64,000 bases of DNA from Stappia sp. TSB10P1A (GTDB lineage Bacteria; Pseudomonadota; Alphaproteobacteria; Rhizobiales; Stappiaceae): positions 218,042 to 282,041 of the forward strand of contig NZ_FYAU01000018.1 in NCBI RefSeq assembly GCF_900185725.1. The letters run 5' to 3'. The notes under the pieces are model-generated. The model ran no database searches. It was given only the letters and a program-made list of their open reading frames with translations, and was not told the origin of the DNA. Positions 20,721-33,134 of this stretch are shown here, piece after piece (within the stretch, counting starts at the first letter, position 1; each line of letters opens with the position of its first letter). The position numbers and the translations under genes were made by a program.

Positions 20721-22459
20721 AAGGTGGCAAGCTCGTGCTGCAGGGCGCTGGACTGCTGCGACAGCACGCCGACGGTGGACAGCACCTGGCGGGCGCCGGA
20801 GCTTGAGTCCATGGCGCTTTCACGCACGGTGGAGATGCTGCGGGTGATCTCGTCGCTGCCCTGTGCCACCTCGTGGACATTGCGGGCGATTTCGGCGGTC
20901 ACCGCGTTCTGCTCCTCGATCGCCGAGGCGATGGCCGAGATCTGGCCGTTGATCTGGCCGATGGCGGCGACCACCGCCTCGATGGCGGAGGAGGTGAGGG
21001 CGGCGCCCGACTGCATGTCGCCGACCTGGCGGCTGATGTCCTCGGTCGCCCGTCCGGTCTGGTTGGCCAGCGCCTTGACCTCGCCGGCGACCACGGCAAA
21101 ACCCCTGCCGGCCTCGCCGGCCCGCGCCGCCTCGATGGTGGCGTTGAGGGCGAGCAGGTTGGTCTGCTCGGCGATGTCGTTGATGAGCTTGACCACGGCG
21201 TCGATCTTGCGGGCGGAGGCGGAGAGCGCGCCGACCGTCTGGCTGGAGCTGCGGGCATTCTCGGAGGTGGTGCCGGCGGCGCCGAGGGCGGCGGTCACCT
21301 GGCGGCTGATCTCGCCGATGGAGGCGGAGAGCTCTTCGGCCGCCGAGGCGACGGTCTGGACGCCGCGGCTCGATTCCTCGGCGGCGGCCGCGACCGTATT
21401 GGCGGTGCCCGAGGTCTCGTTGGCGTTCTTCGCCAGCATCTGCGCTGTGGCTTCCAGCTCCTTCACGACGGTTGCGATACTGTCGGAAACGCCCTTGACC
21501 GTGGTCTCGAGACTGTCGGCAAGGCGGAGCGTTGCCGCGCGCTTCTCGTGCTCGATGCGCTCTTCCTCTTCCCTCGCCTGCTCCTGCAGGCGCCGGATCT
21601 CGATGGTCTTCTCGCGGAAGGACTCGAACGCCACGGCGAGTTCGCCGATCTCGTCGCGGCTGCGCACGGCGATCTGCACGCTGGTGTCGTCCTGCGCCAG
21701 CCGGTTGAGCGCATGAACGACGGCGCGCAGCGGCCGGCTGATGCCGAAGATCGAGAGCAGCAGGGCGATGGCGAGCCCCGCCGTCAGGGCGAAGAGCGAC
21801 ACGGTCGCCATGATCTTCAGCCCGTGCAGCTCGTGCGCCTTGGCCTCGCGGGCGGAGTCCTCGGTGAACCTGTTGAGATCAGCGGTCAGCGCCGCCAGTT
21901 CCGCGTTCAGCGCCTGCTGCTCGCGCTCCAGTTCCACCGCGACAGTCGAGGCCCTGGCGATGTCCCCGGCACCGATCCGGTCGATGACCTCGCGGATGTG
22001 CCGGTCGTAGGTCTGGTGTTCCGTCTCGATGCGCTTCAACTGCGCCAGCACGGCCTCGTATTTCAGCCGGTGCTCCGGCGTCGTCGCGAGCTTGATGCCG
22101 TGCTCGGCCAGGTCTTCCGCCTGGAGGATCTCCGCCTGGACGGTCGCAGCCAGCCTCGTCAGGCCGGCTGTCAGGTCGGCGATCGTGCCGGTGGCCTCGG
22201 ACGCCTTCAGATCGGCGGCCCTCAGCAGCCGTTCCAGCAGCAGCGCCTGCTCCATCTGGTGCAGGGTGACATTGGTGACGTTCACCGTCAGGGGAATGGT
22301 CTCCTCGGCAATCTCCGTCAGTTCCTCGCCGATCTTCTGCATTTGCAGGAGACCGGTTGCGGCAATGACGAGCATCATTGCCCCGAGGAACGCGACGAGG
22401 CCGAGAATTTTCGCGGCGATTGAGCGCAGGCGGCTGGTTCGGTGGCGCGAAGAGATCAT
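20696..22459 (-). CDS. Methyl-accepting chemotaxis protein (second chemoreceptor)
   Basis: A 587-residue transmembrane receptor. TM1 is at about 16-38, followed by a helical periplasmic four-helix-type sensor (about 40-212), TM2 (about 215-240, [20 protein letters not shown]), HAMP (about 241-295), then the cytoplasmic helical hairpin with the conserved tip [20 protein letters not shown]. The sensor is shorter than in the receptor at 1679 and unrelated by eye, so the two probably sense different cues. No methylation-tether pentapeptide is seen; the C-terminus is NIRAA. The AT-rich 300 bp upstream should contain the promoter. The gene end is duplicated (see 20655-20720). Confidence 0.93.
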   Translation of the reverse strand: MISSRHRTSRLRSIAAKILGLVAFLGAMMLVIAATGLLQMQKIGEELTEIAEETIPLTVNVTNVTLHQMEQALLLERLLRAADLKASEATGTIADLTAGLTRLAATVQAEILQAEDLAEHGIKLATTPEHRLKYEAVLAQLKRIETEHQTYDRHIREVIDRIGAGDIARASTVAVELEREQQALNAELAALTADLNRFTEDSAREAKAHELHGLKIMATVSLFALTAGLAIALLLSIFGISRPLRAVVHALNRLAQDDTSVQIAVRSRDEIGELAVAFESFREKTIEIRRLQEQAREEEERIEHEKRAATLRLADSLETTVKGVSDSIATVVKELEATAQMLAKNANETSGTANTVAAAAEESSRGVQTVASAAEELSASIGEISRQVTAALGAAGTTSENARSSSQTVGALSASARKIDAVVKLINDIAEQTNLLALNATIEAARAGEAGRGFAVVAGEVKALANQTGRATEDISRQVGDMQSGAALTSSAIEAVVAAIGQINGQISAIASAIEEQNAVTAEIARNVHEVAQGSDEITRSISTVRESAMDSSSGARQVLSTVGVLSQQSSALQHELATFLRNIRAA

Positions 22460-22767
22460 TTTTCAAAACCTTGTGTTGAGAATCGGCGTCAAGTCGTCAA
22501 TCGTCAAGGTTGCAGCTTCGACACTGATGCAGGTTTCCGTGCGCCTCATGATCCTCATCGCCAATTAACAAAAACATAAAATAACCTGAAGTTGCATATA
22601 AATAATTTGAAATATTTTTTAGTTCAGTTGGTTGCATCGTAAAAATTGCCTAAGTCTTTTTTCATCAAAATCAATGTATTTGTATTTTCCCTTATGGAAT
22701 CATCGGCGATAAGCGCCATCGCAATCTGGGTATTTATTAGAAAAAGCTTATAGCGTGCGGCAGTCGC
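22460..22767. other. AT-rich upstream region of the second chemoreceptor gene
   Basis: No gene. From about 22560 to 22745 the sequence is strongly AT-rich with runs of A and T, in sharp contrast to the GC-rich neighbours. Its position directly upstream of the minus-strand chemoreceptor start suggests promoter and upstream regulatory DNA. No specific operator was recognised. Confidence 0.55.
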
Positions 22768-22797
22768 AAAAAAAACCGCCCCGAACGGGGCGGTTTC
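22768..22797 (-). terminator. Strong rho-independent terminator of the Tim44-like gene
   Basis: AACCGCCCCG (22774-22783) pairs with CGGGGCGGTT (22786-22795). On the minus strand it is followed by a run of T (complement of the A-run at 22768-22773). It stands about 30 bp past the stop of the gene ending at 22826. Confidence 0.92.
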
Positions 22798-22825
22798 AAA
22801 GGTCGCGCGGAGCGTCCGGAGAGGC

Positions 22826-23842
22826 TTACTCGGTGCCCTGGATGGCCGCGAGCACCCAGTCGCCGCCCTTCTGGCGGCGGAAGGTCCAAAGTTCGGTGCT
22901 TTCCTGCGGCTCTTCCAGGCTGCCCGAGAGGACGCGGCCGGAATTGCGGTCGAGGATGGCGTCGAGGGCGGAAAAGCGCATGGCGACGGTCGCGTAGTCG
23001 TCGTCGCCTTCGCTCCAGGCCTCCGAGAGGTCGCCCTGCAGCAGCTTCACGTCCGAGACGGCATTGCGCTTGCCGGCAGAGGCGAGCTCGCCCAGTTCCT
23101 CGGCGAGGAAGGACATCGCCTCGGGCGTCGCCAGACGGCGCAGCGCGGCATAGTCCTCGCGGCCATAGGCGTCCTGCACGTCGGCCAGCATCTGCTCGAA
23201 GCGATCGAAATCGGCCTCCTCCAGATCGAGCGGCGTTTCCATGACAGAAGCCTGGACCGGGGTGGCCGTGCCGCTGCCCATGCCGGTGCTCCCCATGCCG
23301 CCGAAGCTGAACGGGGTGCGGGTGGTGTCCCCGGCATGGCCGCCGAAATTCGGGCGGGCGCCACCGGCCGCCGCGGCTGCGGGCTGCTCGCGCCGCGCGC
23401 CGAAGAAGCGCATCGCCAGGACGACGAGAAAGCCGATCAGCGCCACCTGCAGGAGAAGGCCGAGGAAGCCGGCAAAGCCGCCGAGACCGCCGCCGAAGAG
23501 CATGCCGATCAGGCCGCCCATGAGAAGACCGCCGAGCAGGGCGCCGCCCATGCCGCCGAAAAGCCCGCGCGAGGGCTGGGCCGCCTGCGGCTGGCGGGCG
23601 CCGCCCGGCACTGCCTGCTGGCCCTGCGCCGGCTGCGGCGTCATCGTGCGCTGCATCGGCGCGGCGGTGCCGGGGGCGGTGTTGGTCGGGGCGGGGGCGG
23701 AAAAGGTGCGGGCACCGCGGCTGCCGAAGCCGCCGCTGCCGGCGCGCCGGGCCTCGGCAAAGTCGACGGCGGCGAAAAGCGCGGCAATTCCAAGGGCAAT
23801 AACGGCTGTCGTCTTGCGCATCCGGCGGGCGGCAGCTTGCAT
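22826..23842 (-). CDS. Tim44-like (TimA) domain membrane protein
   Basis: A 338-residue protein. The N-terminus is a cleavable or anchor signal (TAVIALGIAALFAAVDFAEA). A Pro/Gln/Ala low-complexity segment follows, then a Gly-rich hydrophobic region (about 95-150: GLFGGMGGALLGGLLMGGL ending in LLLQVALIGFLVVLAMRFFG). The C-terminal 120 residues form the Tim44 cone-shaped domain, with FDRFEQMLADVQDAYGREDYAALRRLATPEAMSF. Alphaproteobacterial TimA is the presumed ancestor of mitochondrial Tim44 and is an envelope protein of uncertain role. ATG 23842 follows GGAGGAAA; the frame is open 36 bp further. Confidence 0.88.
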   Translation of the reverse strand: MQAAARRMRKTTAVIALGIAALFAAVDFAEARRAGSGGFGSRGARTFSAPAPTNTAPGTAAPMQRTMTPQPAQGQQAVPGGARQPQAAQPSRGLFGGMGGALLGGLLMGGLIGMLFGGGLGGFAGFLGLLLQVALIGFLVVLAMRFFGARREQPAAAAAGGARPNFGGHAGDTTRTPFSFGGMGSTGMGSGTATPVQASVMETPLDLEEADFDRFEQMLADVQDAYGREDYAALRRLATPEAMSFLAEELGELASAGKRNAVSDVKLLQGDLSEAWSEGDDDYATVAMRFSALDAILDRNSGRVLSGSLEEPQESTELWTFRRQKGGDWVLAAIQGTE

Positions 23843-24738
23843 CAGGGATTTCCTCCGATCGGCTCTTGTCGAGAACAACGCCCGTCATATGGGAGTCCGG
23901 CGGACGCATTGCCAGCACAAATGGCTGGCCGGCGCCGGTGTTTTCGGTCGGGGGCGCCTGCGCGCGGGAGGCACGGCGGTCGTGGGGACGGCGGGGAGGA
24001 CGAAAGGCCCTCGGCTCGCCGGTCCCGGCTCGGCGCTCACGCGCCGTCCGGGAGGACGAGAGGAGAGGATTGCGTCCGGGAGGATGCTGCAGCACCGGGG
24101 CGTGAGCCGAACCGTTCGGGGTTGCTAGATCCCGGTCTTCGGCTTCACTGAGACCGGGACGACAGCCGGAGAGTGGGGCTCGGCCAGCGCGTCCTCATCA
24201 GTGCTCTGGCAGCCAATAGGCCCCGGATCTCGCGATGCTCGTCCGGGGTGACCTCGGAGGGGAGGTGGGGCCGAGCGTCATTCTCAGGCCGTCATCCCGG
24301 CCGCGCGCAGCGCAGAGCCGGGAACCAGAGGCAGCCTCAGCAGGTGTTGCCTCGCTCTACCCTTTCGGGCGTCTTCCCGGACGAGGCCGCAGGCCGACGA
24401 TCCGGGACCGGGGAGGCACGGCGGTCGTGGGGACGGCCGGGAGCGCTGCCGAAAGGCCCTCGGCTCGCCGGTCCCGCATCTCCGCTGCGCTTCGTGCGGG
24501 ATGACGAAAGGAGAGGTTTCGGTGTCCTCGCTGGCGCTCTGGCAGCCAATAGGCCCCGGGTCGCGGCTCCGCCTTGCCCGGGGTGACCTTCCGAGGGTGG
24601 GGCGACGGCGATCCCTCCCTCTCGGCCGTCACCCCGGCCGCGCGCAAGCGCAGAGCCGGGGGCTATTCGTTCCCAGAGCGGTGGCGACGGCACGCCGACG
24701 CGCCCACCCTCCGCCGCCGGTCCCGGCCGATCCGTCAG
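23843..24738. repeat. 896-bp gene-free stretch with clustered palindromic repeats
   Basis: No supported gene. It carries two direct copies of repeat A (24203-24335 and 24536-24680, each opening with GCTCTGGCAGCCAATAGGCC) and two of repeat B (23966-24027 and 24411-24515, each opening with GGGAGGCACGGCGGTCGTGG). Further palindromic units of the form CCCGG...CCGGG lie at 24130-24160 and 24371-24410. Each unit can fold (for example CCCGCA/TGCGGG within B, CCCGGC/GCCGGG within A). An inverted A copy and a partial B copy lie at 43599-43864. They resemble REP/RIME-like intergenic repeats. Confidence 0.8.
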
Positions 24739-28341
<3,603 letters not shown>

Positions 28342-28415
28342 GATGCGTCTCTCCGCTGCCGGCCCTGCCCGCCTGCATGCCTGCCGCGGACGAGCGATTG
28401 TTTGATCGTCGTTAC

Positions 28416-28439
28416 GTCAACAATTTATCGACAAAATGT
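28416..28439. promoter_or_regulatory. 24-bp element upstream of the oxoprolinase gene (copy 1)
   Basis: This 24-bp sequence begins GTCAACAATTTATCGACA and is identical to 32978-33001. It lies 75 bp before the oxoprolinase ATG in the gap after dctM. Its AT-rich core flanked by GTC...GAC has imperfect dyad symmetry, as expected of an operator. The same sequence upstream of the second minus-strand operon, in the same orientation, suggests one regulator for both, with the nearby MarR-like protein as candidate. Confidence 0.72.
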
Positions 28440-28514
28440 CAATGTTGTTTTTGCCGCTCGCGCCCGTCCCTCGCCCGCAAACGGGGCGGGGGACGGGGGG
28501 GCGACGTCGGGACC

Positions 28515-29822
28515 TTACGGCCGGTTGCGCATGTTGTCCGGCAGCCAGGTGGCGAGCTCCGGGAAGGCGATCAGGATGAACACCATCACCACCATCAGCG
28601 CGAACATCGGCAGCGCGGCGCGGGCGATATAGGTCATCTCGTGCCGCGTCATGCCCTGCAGCACGAACAGGTTGAAGCCGATGGGCGGCGTGATCTGCGC
28701 CATCTCGACCACCACCACGACGAAGATGCCGAACCAGATCGCGTCGATGCCGGCGGCGCGAATCATCGGCTCGACCACCGCCATGGTCAGCACCACGGAG
28801 GAGATGCCGTCGAGGAAGCAGCCGATGATGATGTAGAAGACCAGCAGCGCCATCAGCAGTTGGAAGCGCGACAGCTCCATGTCGGCGATCCAGGCGGCGA
28901 GCGCGCGCGGCAGGCCGGTGAAGCCCATCGACAGCGACAGGAAGGCGGCGCCGGCAAGGATCAGCGCCACCATCGCCGAGGTGCGGGTGGCGCCCATCAG
29001 GCTCTCGCCGAAGGTCTTCCAGGTGAGCGAGCCCTGGCCGGCGGCAAGCGCCAGCGAGCCGATGACGCCGAGGGCGGCCGCCTCCGTCGCGGTGGCGAGG
29101 CCGAGATACATGGAGCCGATCACCACCATGATCAGCACGATCACCGGCAGCAGGAAGCGCGAATTGGCGAGCTTCTCGCGCAGGCTCATCGCCGGCTCGG
29201 GCTGCGGGTTGTAGCTCTTGGAGACCTTGGCGTAGATGGCGATGTAGCCCATGAACAGGCTGGCCAGCACCAGGCCCGGCAGGATGCCGGCCATGAACAG
29301 CTTGGTGATCGATTCGTTGATGGTGACGCCGTAGACGATCAGCGTCAGCGACGGCGGGATCATCAGGCCGAGGGTGGCGGCGCCGGCCAGCGTGCCGATC
29401 ACCATCTTTTCCGGATACTGGCGCTTGCGCAGCTCCGGCACCGACATCTTGCCGACGGTCGTCAGGGTGGCGGCGGAGGAGCCGGAGACGGCGGCGAAGA
29501 CCGTGCAGCCGACGACATTGGTATGCAGCAGGCCGCCGGGCAGGCGCGCCATCCATGGCGCGAGGCCGCGGAACATGTCCTCCGACAGGCGCGTGCGGTA
29601 GAGGATCTCGCCCATCCAGATGAACAGCGGCAGGGCGGTCAGCGTCCAGGACGAGGAGGCGGCCCAGATCACCGTGATCATGGCATCGCCGGCCGGGCGC
29701 GAGGTGAACAGCTCCATGCCGACGAAGGCGACGCCGAGCAGGGCAAGGCCGACCCACACGCCGGTGCCCAGCAGCAGGAACAGCACGAAGAGGAAGAGAA
29801 TGATGGGAGCGAAGGTTTCCAT
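28515..29822 (-). CDS. dctM: TRAP transporter large permease (DctM)
   Basis: A 435-residue integral membrane protein with about 12 hydrophobic helices, the substrate-translocating TRAP subunit. Family features include the N-terminal FLLLGTGVWVGLALLGVAFVG, the SGSSAATLTTVGKMSVPEL segment, GAATLGLMIPPSLTLIVYG and ITPPIGFNLFVLQG. It follows the small permease gene with a 6-bp gap. TRAP systems use a Na+ gradient and a periplasmic binding protein to import carboxylates; the adjacent oxoprolinase and racemase make 5-oxoproline, hydantoin derivatives or D/L-glutamate plausible solutes, by inference. It is the last gene of the dctP-Q-M group. Confidence 0.94.
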   Translation of the reverse strand: METFAPIILFLFVLFLLLGTGVWVGLALLGVAFVGMELFTSRPAGDAMITVIWAASSSWTLTALPLFIWMGEILYRTRLSEDMFRGLAPWMARLPGGLLHTNVVGCTVFAAVSGSSAATLTTVGKMSVPELRKRQYPEKMVIGTLAGAATLGLMIPPSLTLIVYGVTINESITKLFMAGILPGLVLASLFMGYIAIYAKVSKSYNPQPEPAMSLREKLANSRFLLPVIVLIMVVIGSMYLGLATATEAAALGVIGSLALAAGQGSLTWKTFGESLMGATRTSAMVALILAGAAFLSLSMGFTGLPRALAAWIADMELSRFQLLMALLVFYIIIGCFLDGISSVVLTMAVVEPMIRAAGIDAIWFGIFVVVVVEMAQITPPIGFNLFVLQGMTRHEMTYIARAALPMFALMVVMVFILIAFPELATWLPDNMRNRP

Positions 29823-29828
29823 GGCGGC

Positions 29829-30362
29829 TTACTCCCCGTGGCTCTGTTCGACCGTGTCGGAGACGATGCCCGACGAGCCGAGGAAGAGGACGCGGACCAG
29901 ATGGTCGGTCATGGCGATGGCGAGCAGCACGGCGCCGGCGGCCATCGCCGTCTGCGGGATCCACAGCGGCGTGGCGTCCTGGCCCTGGCTGACGTCGTTG
30001 AGTTTCCACGACCAGTAGACCGCCTTGATGGCGTAGCGCGCCAGATACCAGGCGAGCGCGGCGCCGATGGCGAAGCACCAGACCTCGAGCCAGCGGCGAT
30101 GCCGGCCGAGCGCGTTGAGCAGGATGCTGACGCGGATATGGGCGCCGCGGCCGAGCGCATGGGCGAAGGCGAAGAAGGAGGCCGAGGCCATGGCGTAGCC
30201 GGCATAGTTGGCGGCGCCGGGAAAGAGGACGCCGGTCCAGCGGGCGATCATCTGCGCGACGATGATGGCGAGAATGGAGACCAGCGCCAGCGCGGCGATC
30301 ATGCCGCCGGCGAAATAAAGACCGTCGAGAAGGCGGCGAAGTCCGCGCCCGAGTGCGATCAT
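29829..30362 (-). CDS. dctQ: TRAP transporter small permease (DctQ)
   Basis: A 177-residue protein with four transmembrane helices, the small subunit that pairs with DctM. The helices are visible at about 14-36 (LYFAGGMIAALALVSILAIIVA), 52-70, 90-108 and 145-165; the ARWTGVLFPGAANYAGYAMASASFFAFAHALGRGAHIRV stretch is typical of the family. ATG 30362 is preferred because it begins the first helix and is preceded by a weak GGAAC; the frame extends 33 bp upstream without a better ribosome site. It lies between dctP and dctM. Confidence 0.9.
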   Translation of the reverse strand: MIALGRGLRRLLDGLYFAGGMIAALALVSILAIIVAQMIARWTGVLFPGAANYAGYAMASASFFAFAHALGRGAHIRVSILLNALGRHRRWLEVWCFAIGAALAWYLARYAIKAVYWSWKLNDVSQGQDATPLWIPQTAMAAGAVLLAIAMTDHLVRVLFLGSSGIVSDTVEQSHGE

Positions 30363-30480
30363 GGTCGTGTTCCGTGTCTGTTGCGGACCGGCCACGGGCC
30401 GCCGTCATGCCGGGCCGCGCAAGACGCGGTCCGGCGACGGACAGGCCGGCAGGGCAGGGACCCGGCTGTCAGGGACGGGT

Positions 30481-30512
30481 GGCTTGCCGCGATCCTGCGA
30501 TCGCGGCAAGCC
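30481..30512 (-). repeat. 14-bp perfect hairpin between dctP and dctQ
   Basis: GGCTTGCCGCGATC (30481-30494) pairs perfectly with GATCGCGGCAAGCC (30499-30512) around a CTGC loop. No T-tract follows. In TRAP and ABC operons such intercistronic hairpins often protect the upstream binding-protein mRNA so it is made in excess; that is the likely role here. Confidence 0.75.
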
Positions 30513-30577
30513 AGGGACGCGCTGCCCCGAGGGAGCGCGCCCGAACCGTCGGTGACGAAGGCGGCGGAACGCGCCGC

Positions 30578-31567
30578 TTACTGCGCCTTGTAGGCGTCGA
30601 CGATGGCCTTGCCCTTGTCGCCGGCCGCCGCCAGCCACTCCTCGGTCATGGTCGCGCCGACGGCGGCAAGGTCGGCCTTCAGCTCGTCGCTCGGCTTGAG
30701 CACCTGCATGCCGTTGGAGGCAAGGCCTTCCAGCGTCTTGGTGGTGTAGGCCTTGGCCCTCTCCAGGCCCTCGGCCTCGGCCGTGGCGGCGCAGTCGGTG
30801 AAGACCTTCTTCATGTCGTCGGACAGGCCGGCCCACTTGTCCTTGTTGACCAGCATGGCGTTGCGCGGCAGCCAGGCGTCGACCTCGTAGAAGTGCGAGA
30901 CGTTCTCCCACAGCTTGCTGTCGTAGCCGGTGGCGGCGGAGGACACCATGGACTCGGCAACGCCGGTGGCGAAGGCCTGGGACACCTCGGCGGCCTCGAT
31001 CTGGACCGGGAGCATGCCGGTCAGCTCGGCGAGCTTGGCGGTGGCGGCATTGTAGGCGCGGAACTTGACGCCCTTCATGTCGTTGCCGGAGTTGACCTCC
31101 TTGTTGAAGTAGATGCCCTGGGGTGGCCACGGCACGGTGTAGAGCAGCACCAGGTTCTGGCCGTCGAGCGCCTCGGCGATCGCGGCTTCTGCGGCATCCC
31201 ACAGCTTGCCCGAGGCCTCGAAGGAACTGGCGAGGAAGGGAATGCTGTCGATGCCGAAGAGCGGATCCTCGTTGGCATGGGCGGAGAGCAGGCGCTCGCC
31301 GATCAGCGCCTGGCCGGTCTGCACCGCGCGCTTGATGTCGGCGCCGCCGAACAGCGAGCCGCCCGGATGGGTGACGATCTCGATCTCGCCGCCGCTGCCC
31401 GAGGTGACGCAGGCGGCGAAGACGGCGGCATTCTCGGAATGGAAGTTGGTCGCCGGATAGGCGAGCGGCATGTCCCACTTCTCGGCGGCGAGCGCCGGGG
31501 AGGCGGCGGATGCGGCAAGAAGCGCGGCGGTGACGATGCCGGTGGTGCTCTTCAGCAGGTCAGTCAT
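30578..31567 (-). CDS. dctP: TRAP transporter periplasmic substrate-binding protein (DctP family)
   Basis: A 329-residue exported binding protein. The signal peptide spans about residues 1-27 (IVTAALLAASAASPALAAEKW). The mature protein shows DctP-family features: GSLFGGADIKRAVQTGQALIGE, IPFLASSFEASGKLWDAA, GIYFNKEVNSGNDMKGVKFRA with the conserved Arg that usually contacts a substrate carboxylate, and a long C-terminal helix. ATG 31567 follows GGAGGACC. It heads the dctP-Q-M transporter; the upstream 97 bp to the flavoprotein gene carries no evident terminator, so one transcript from the 32978 element could cover all four genes. Substrate inferred only from neighbours. Confidence 0.93.
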   Translation of the reverse strand: MTDLLKSTTGIVTAALLAASAASPALAAEKWDMPLAYPATNFHSENAAVFAACVTSGSGGEIEIVTHPGGSLFGGADIKRAVQTGQALIGERLLSAHANEDPLFGIDSIPFLASSFEASGKLWDAAEAAIAEALDGQNLVLLYTVPWPPQGIYFNKEVNSGNDMKGVKFRAYNAATAKLAELTGMLPVQIEAAEVSQAFATGVAESMVSSAATGYDSKLWENVSHFYEVDAWLPRNAMLVNKDKWAGLSDDMKKVFTDCAATAEAEGLERAKAYTTKTLEGLASNGMQVLKPSDELKADLAAVGATMTEEWLAAAGDKGKAIVDAYKAQ

Positions 31568-31663
31568 TCTCGGTCCTCCATCGGCCGGGACCCGATTGTT
31601 CCGGATCTCGCGGCGGTCCATCTCTCTGGTCGGTTGCCCGTCTTCCTGTTCGCAAGGCGTACT

Positions 31664-32926
31664 CTAGACAGCGAAACGCGCGGGCGAATAGGGGGCGGGG
31701 TCGAGTTTCGGCTCTCGGCCGGCGATCATGTCGGCGACGAGACGGCCGGTCCTCGGACCGCCGGTCAGGCCGATATGATGGTGGCCGAAAGCCATCAGGA
31801 TGTCGCCGCATGCCGGCGACGGCCCGATCACGGGGATGGAGTCGGCCGGTGCCGGCCGGTGACCCATCCATTGACGTGCAGAACCCCAGCGCAGCGCGGG
31901 CATGGCCCGGCGCACCTGGCGCTCCAGAAGCTCGAACGGCGCCTGTCCGGGCCCGGCGGCAAGGCCGCCGAACTCGACGACGCCGGCAAGGCGGATGCGC
32001 CCCTCCAGCGGGGTGGCGACGAATTTCGCCGAGGCGAACATGACGGGCGCGCGCGGCAGGGCGCTCGGCGCCTCCAGCTCCAGATGGTAGCCGCGCTCGC
32101 TCTCCAGCGGCACGGAAATGCCGAGCTCGCGGGCGAGCGGCCCGGACCAGACGCCGGTCGCCAGCACGGCACGGTCGCAGGCGAGCGGCCCGCCATCGGT
32201 GGCAAGGCCGGTCAACCGGCCGTTCTCGATGAGAAAGCCCTGCAACGCGCCGCGCAGAAGGGTGCCGCCGCGCGCCTGGAACGTCTCGGCAAGGTCCTTC
32301 ACATAGCGGCCGGGGTCGCGGATGACGCCGTGATCGGCAAGGCGGACGGCAAAACGGTTGGCCTCGCCCAGCAGCGGGTCATAGGCCCCGAGCGCCGCGC
32401 CCTCGATCTCGTCCCAGGTGAAGCCGGCCTCGCGCCGCAGCCGCCAGCCGAAGGCGTCGGCCTCGAAGGCGGCGCGGTCGCGATAGACATAGAGATAGTC
32501 GGACGGGGCGACCCAGCGTTCGGCCTGCGTGCCGCCGGCAAGGTCGCGGTGCTCGGCAAGGCTGTCGCCGACGATGGGCAGCAGCGCGCGGGCGATGCGC
32601 TCGGTCTCGCCGGCGGTGCAATGGGAGAGATATTTCGCGAGCCAGGGCAGCAGGCGCGGCAGGTAGGACCAGCGCAGGAACAGCGGACTGTCCGGGTCCA
32701 TCAGCATGCGCGGCGCCTTGGCCGGCAGGCCGGGCACGGTGACCGGCACGACGGCGCAGGAGGCGAGCACGCCGCCATTGCCATGCGAGGTCGCCTCGCC
32801 GGGGCCGGCGCGGTCGATCAGGGTGACGTCGTGACCGTCGGCGACAAGGCGAAGCGCGGCGCTGACGCCGACGATCCCCGCGCCGATTACCGCGACCCGC
32901 AAACGCCCACTGTCGTGCTGCTGCAC
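31664..32926 (-). CDS. FAD-dependent amino-acid oxidoreductase (D-amino-acid dehydrogenase DadA-like)
   Basis: A 420-residue flavoprotein of the DAAO/DadA family. The N-terminal Rossmann motif is VAVIGAGIVGVSAALRLVADGHDVTLIDR; the conserved TSHGNGGVL follows (about 44-52). The substrate domain and a C-terminal FAD-contact segment FGHHHIGLTGGPRTGRLVADMI (about 383-405) complete it. DadA enzymes oxidise D-amino acids to 2-oxo acids and pass electrons to the respiratory chain. The start is a GTG with GAGAGG five bases upstream. It is the first minus-strand gene below the 24-bp element (52 bp upstream) and shares its promoter region with the divergent racemase gene. D-glutamate is a reasonable guess as substrate, not shown. 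Confidence 0.86.
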   Translation of the reverse strand: MQQHDSGRLRVAVIGAGIVGVSAALRLVADGHDVTLIDRAGPGEATSHGNGGVLASCAVVPVTVPGLPAKAPRMLMDPDSPLFLRWSYLPRLLPWLAKYLSHCTAGETERIARALLPIVGDSLAEHRDLAGGTQAERWVAPSDYLYVYRDRAAFEADAFGWRLRREAGFTWDEIEGAALGAYDPLLGEANRFAVRLADHGVIRDPGRYVKDLAETFQARGGTLLRGALQGFLIENGRLTGLATDGGPLACDRAVLATGVWSGPLARELGISVPLESERGYHLELEAPSALPRAPVMFASAKFVATPLEGRIRLAGVVEFGGLAAGPGQAPFELLERQVRRAMPALRWGSARQWMGHRPAPADSIPVIGPSPACGDILMAFGHHHIGLTGGPRTGRLVADMIAGREPKLDPAPYSPARFAV

Positions 32927-32977
32927 CCTGCCTCTCCCCGGCCAATTGCGGCGAGTGTCGTGGGGGCAGGTTTCGTT

Positions 32978-33001
32978 GTCAACAATTTATCGACAAAATG
33001 T
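32978..33001. promoter_or_regulatory. 24-bp element in the dadA-like/racemase divergent promoter (copy 2)
   Basis: Identical over 24 bp to 28416-28439 and in the same orientation relative to the minus-strand operon. Here TTGTC...GACAA gives a slightly better inverted repeat (TGTC-N11-GACA). It sits 52 bp upstream of the flavoprotein start and 134 bp upstream of the racemase start, so it could control both directions. Confidence 0.74.
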
Positions 33002-33134
33002 TTCTAATAGTGCGCGCAAAGGCCTTGTATTGCGCAAGCGCTGGTGCGCAGATCCTCGACGAGGCGCGTTGTTGCCGGATCTGACCCAGGGTTCGCGACG
33101 GGCGGAGCGGCAACGTCTTCGCGGGAGGAACGAG

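Noticed and set aside
23843..24738. Small overlapping frames in the gap before the oxoprolinase gene
   Set aside because: All are made of the repeat units, lack ribosome sites and run in several directions with no conserved domain.
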